This document shows, in pieces, positions 12,386 through 13,267 of a stretch of DNA of 13,267 nt. The translations under genes were made by a program, and so were the position numbers. The notes under the pieces were generated by a model, which worked only from the letters and a program-made list of their open reading frames with translations, was not told where the DNA came from and did no database searches. The DNA lies in contig DJQL01000083.1 in the NCBI GenBank assembly GCA_002437565.1, positions 4,768-18,034 of the forward strand, given 5' to 3'. Within the stretch, counting starts at the first letter, position 1. Every line of letters begins with the position of its first letter. The DNA comes from Prevotella sp. UBA6387 (GTDB taxonomy: Bacteria; Bacteroidota; Bacteroidia; Bacteroidales; Bacteroidaceae).

Positions 12386-13267
12386 ATTCTCCTGCCATGT
12401 CCTTGTTGTTGAGATATGTTTCTATGTCTTTGTCGCCGCGTCCGGATACCGTCAGCACCACCACGTCGTCTGGCTTGAAAGTCATCTTCGACAGTGCCGC
12501 CACGGCGTGCGCGCTCTCTATGGCTGGTATTATCCCCTCCATGCGTGTCAGCTCGTAGCCGGCGCGTATGGCCTCGTCGTCGTTTATGGCCACCACCTTC
12601 TCGCGCCCTGTCTTTGCCAGGTGCGCGTGCATGGGGCCTATGCCGGGATAGTCGAGTCCGGCGGAGATGGTGAACGCCTCCTTTATCTGTCCGTCATCGT
12701 CTTGCATGACGAGGGTGCGCGAGCCGTGCACTATGCCCTCCGTGCCGCAATGTATGGTGGCTGCGGTGTAGTCGGTGTCCACGCCGTGGCCTCCGGCCTC
12801 GGCCAGCAGAATCTTCACGCGAGGGTCTTCGATGTAGTGGTATATGGTTCCGGCGGCGTTGCTTCCGCCTCCCACGCATGCCACGAGATAGTCGGGGTAG
12901 TCTCTACCAATCTTCTCCTTGAGTTGCCACTTCAGCTCTTTCGATATCACGCTTTGCAACCGCGCCACGATGTCGGGGTAGGGATGGGGACCCATCGTTG
13001 ACCCCACTATGTAGAACGTGGTGTCGGGGTGGCAGCACCAGTCCCTGATGGCGGCGGTACAGGCGTCGCTCAGGGTCATGTTGCCAGTGGTCACGGGGTG
13101 GACCTTTGCTCCGAGCATCCTCATGCGCTCCACGTTGGTGTGTTGGCGTTCCACGTCGGTCTTGCCCATGAATATCTCGCACTCCATGTCGAACAGCGCG
13201 CAAACGGTGGCTGTGGCCACGCCGTGTTGCCCAGCTCCCGTTTCGGCGATGACGCGCGTCTTGCCCA
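12372..13267 (-). CDS. trpB: Tryptophan synthase beta chain, 5' end outside window
   Basis: The minus-strand frame is open from the window edge, giving 297 residues from the glycine codon at 13265. It opens with GKTRVIAETGAGQHGVATAT and continues with DVERQHTNVERMRMLGA, GSTMGPHPYPDIV, the PLP phosphate loop VGGGSNAAGT, ISAGLDYPGIGP, EGIIPAIESAHA and the C-terminal VSGRGDKD, all standard TrpB blocks. The PLP-binding lysine in HKxNN lies upstream, beyond the window. The enzyme condenses indole and serine into tryptophan in complex with TrpA. The trpE start lies within its final codons. In Bacteroidetes trpB commonly leads the trp operon, so the promoter and any leader are outside the window. 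Confidence 0.95.
   Translation of the reverse strand, partial: GKTRVIAETGAGQHGVATATVCALFDMECEIFMGKTDVERQHTNVERMRMLGAKVHPVTTGNMTLSDACTAAIRDWCCHPDTTFYIVGSTMGPHPYPDIVARLQSVISKELKWQLKEKIGRDYPDYLVACVGGGSNAAGTIYHYIEDPRVKILLAEAGGHGVDTDYTAATIHCGTEGIVHGSRTLVMQDDDGQIKEAFTISAGLDYPGIGPMHAHLAKTGREKVVAINDDEAIRAGYELTRMEGIIPAIESAHAVAALSKMTFKPDDVVVLTVSGRGDKDIETYLNNKDMAGEYGKF

Overview
The window looks like a chromosomal segment of a Bacteroidetes bacterium, most likely Prevotella or a close relative. Four promoters carry a -7 box of the Bacteroidetes TAnnTTTG type, Shine-Dalgarno sequences are mostly weak or absent, and the protein families (PiT transporter with a long cytoplasmic tail, NlpE-like lipoprotein, trpB-trpE-trpG order) fit that group. 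This assignment is inference from motifs; no database was searched.

Layout. (1) 1-1540, plus strand: the 3' end of a defence-type locus, with the C-terminal ATPase lobe of a large SMC-like protein followed by a Toprim protein resembling JetD. Together they look like the end of a Wadjet-type anti-plasmid system whose JetA and JetB genes would lie upstream of the window. By eye this stretch is more AT-rich than what follows. (2) 1683-7343, plus strand: a phosphate-response cluster in an unusual split order: PhoR-type histidine kinase, PiT phosphate transporter with a PhoU-like cytoplasmic tail, a proline iminopeptidase-like hydrolase, then a PhoB-type response regulator. (3) 7394-9328, minus strand: an NlpE-like lipoprotein and a secreted transglutaminase-like protein, with a possible decayed gene between them. 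(4) 9445-9540: a palindromic repeat that runs into the end of the next gene. (5) 9458-13267, minus strand: trpB (5' end outside the window), trpE and trpG, overlapping or nearly so, followed 7 bp later by a TIGR01212/YhcC-type radical SAM gene where trpD would normally be expected.

The strongest new signal is a pair of matched operator arrays in front of the phosphate transporter and the response regulator. Each has four TGTAA-type half-sites exactly 11 bp apart, and in each the last half-site starts 16 bp before the first base of the -7 box. This is the helical layout of a Pho box, but with a different core from the enterobacterial one. It suggests that the PhoB-like regulator activates the transporter and itself at TGTAA-type boxes, while the kinase gene 1.7 kb upstream of the hydrolase has an ordinary promoter without such an array.
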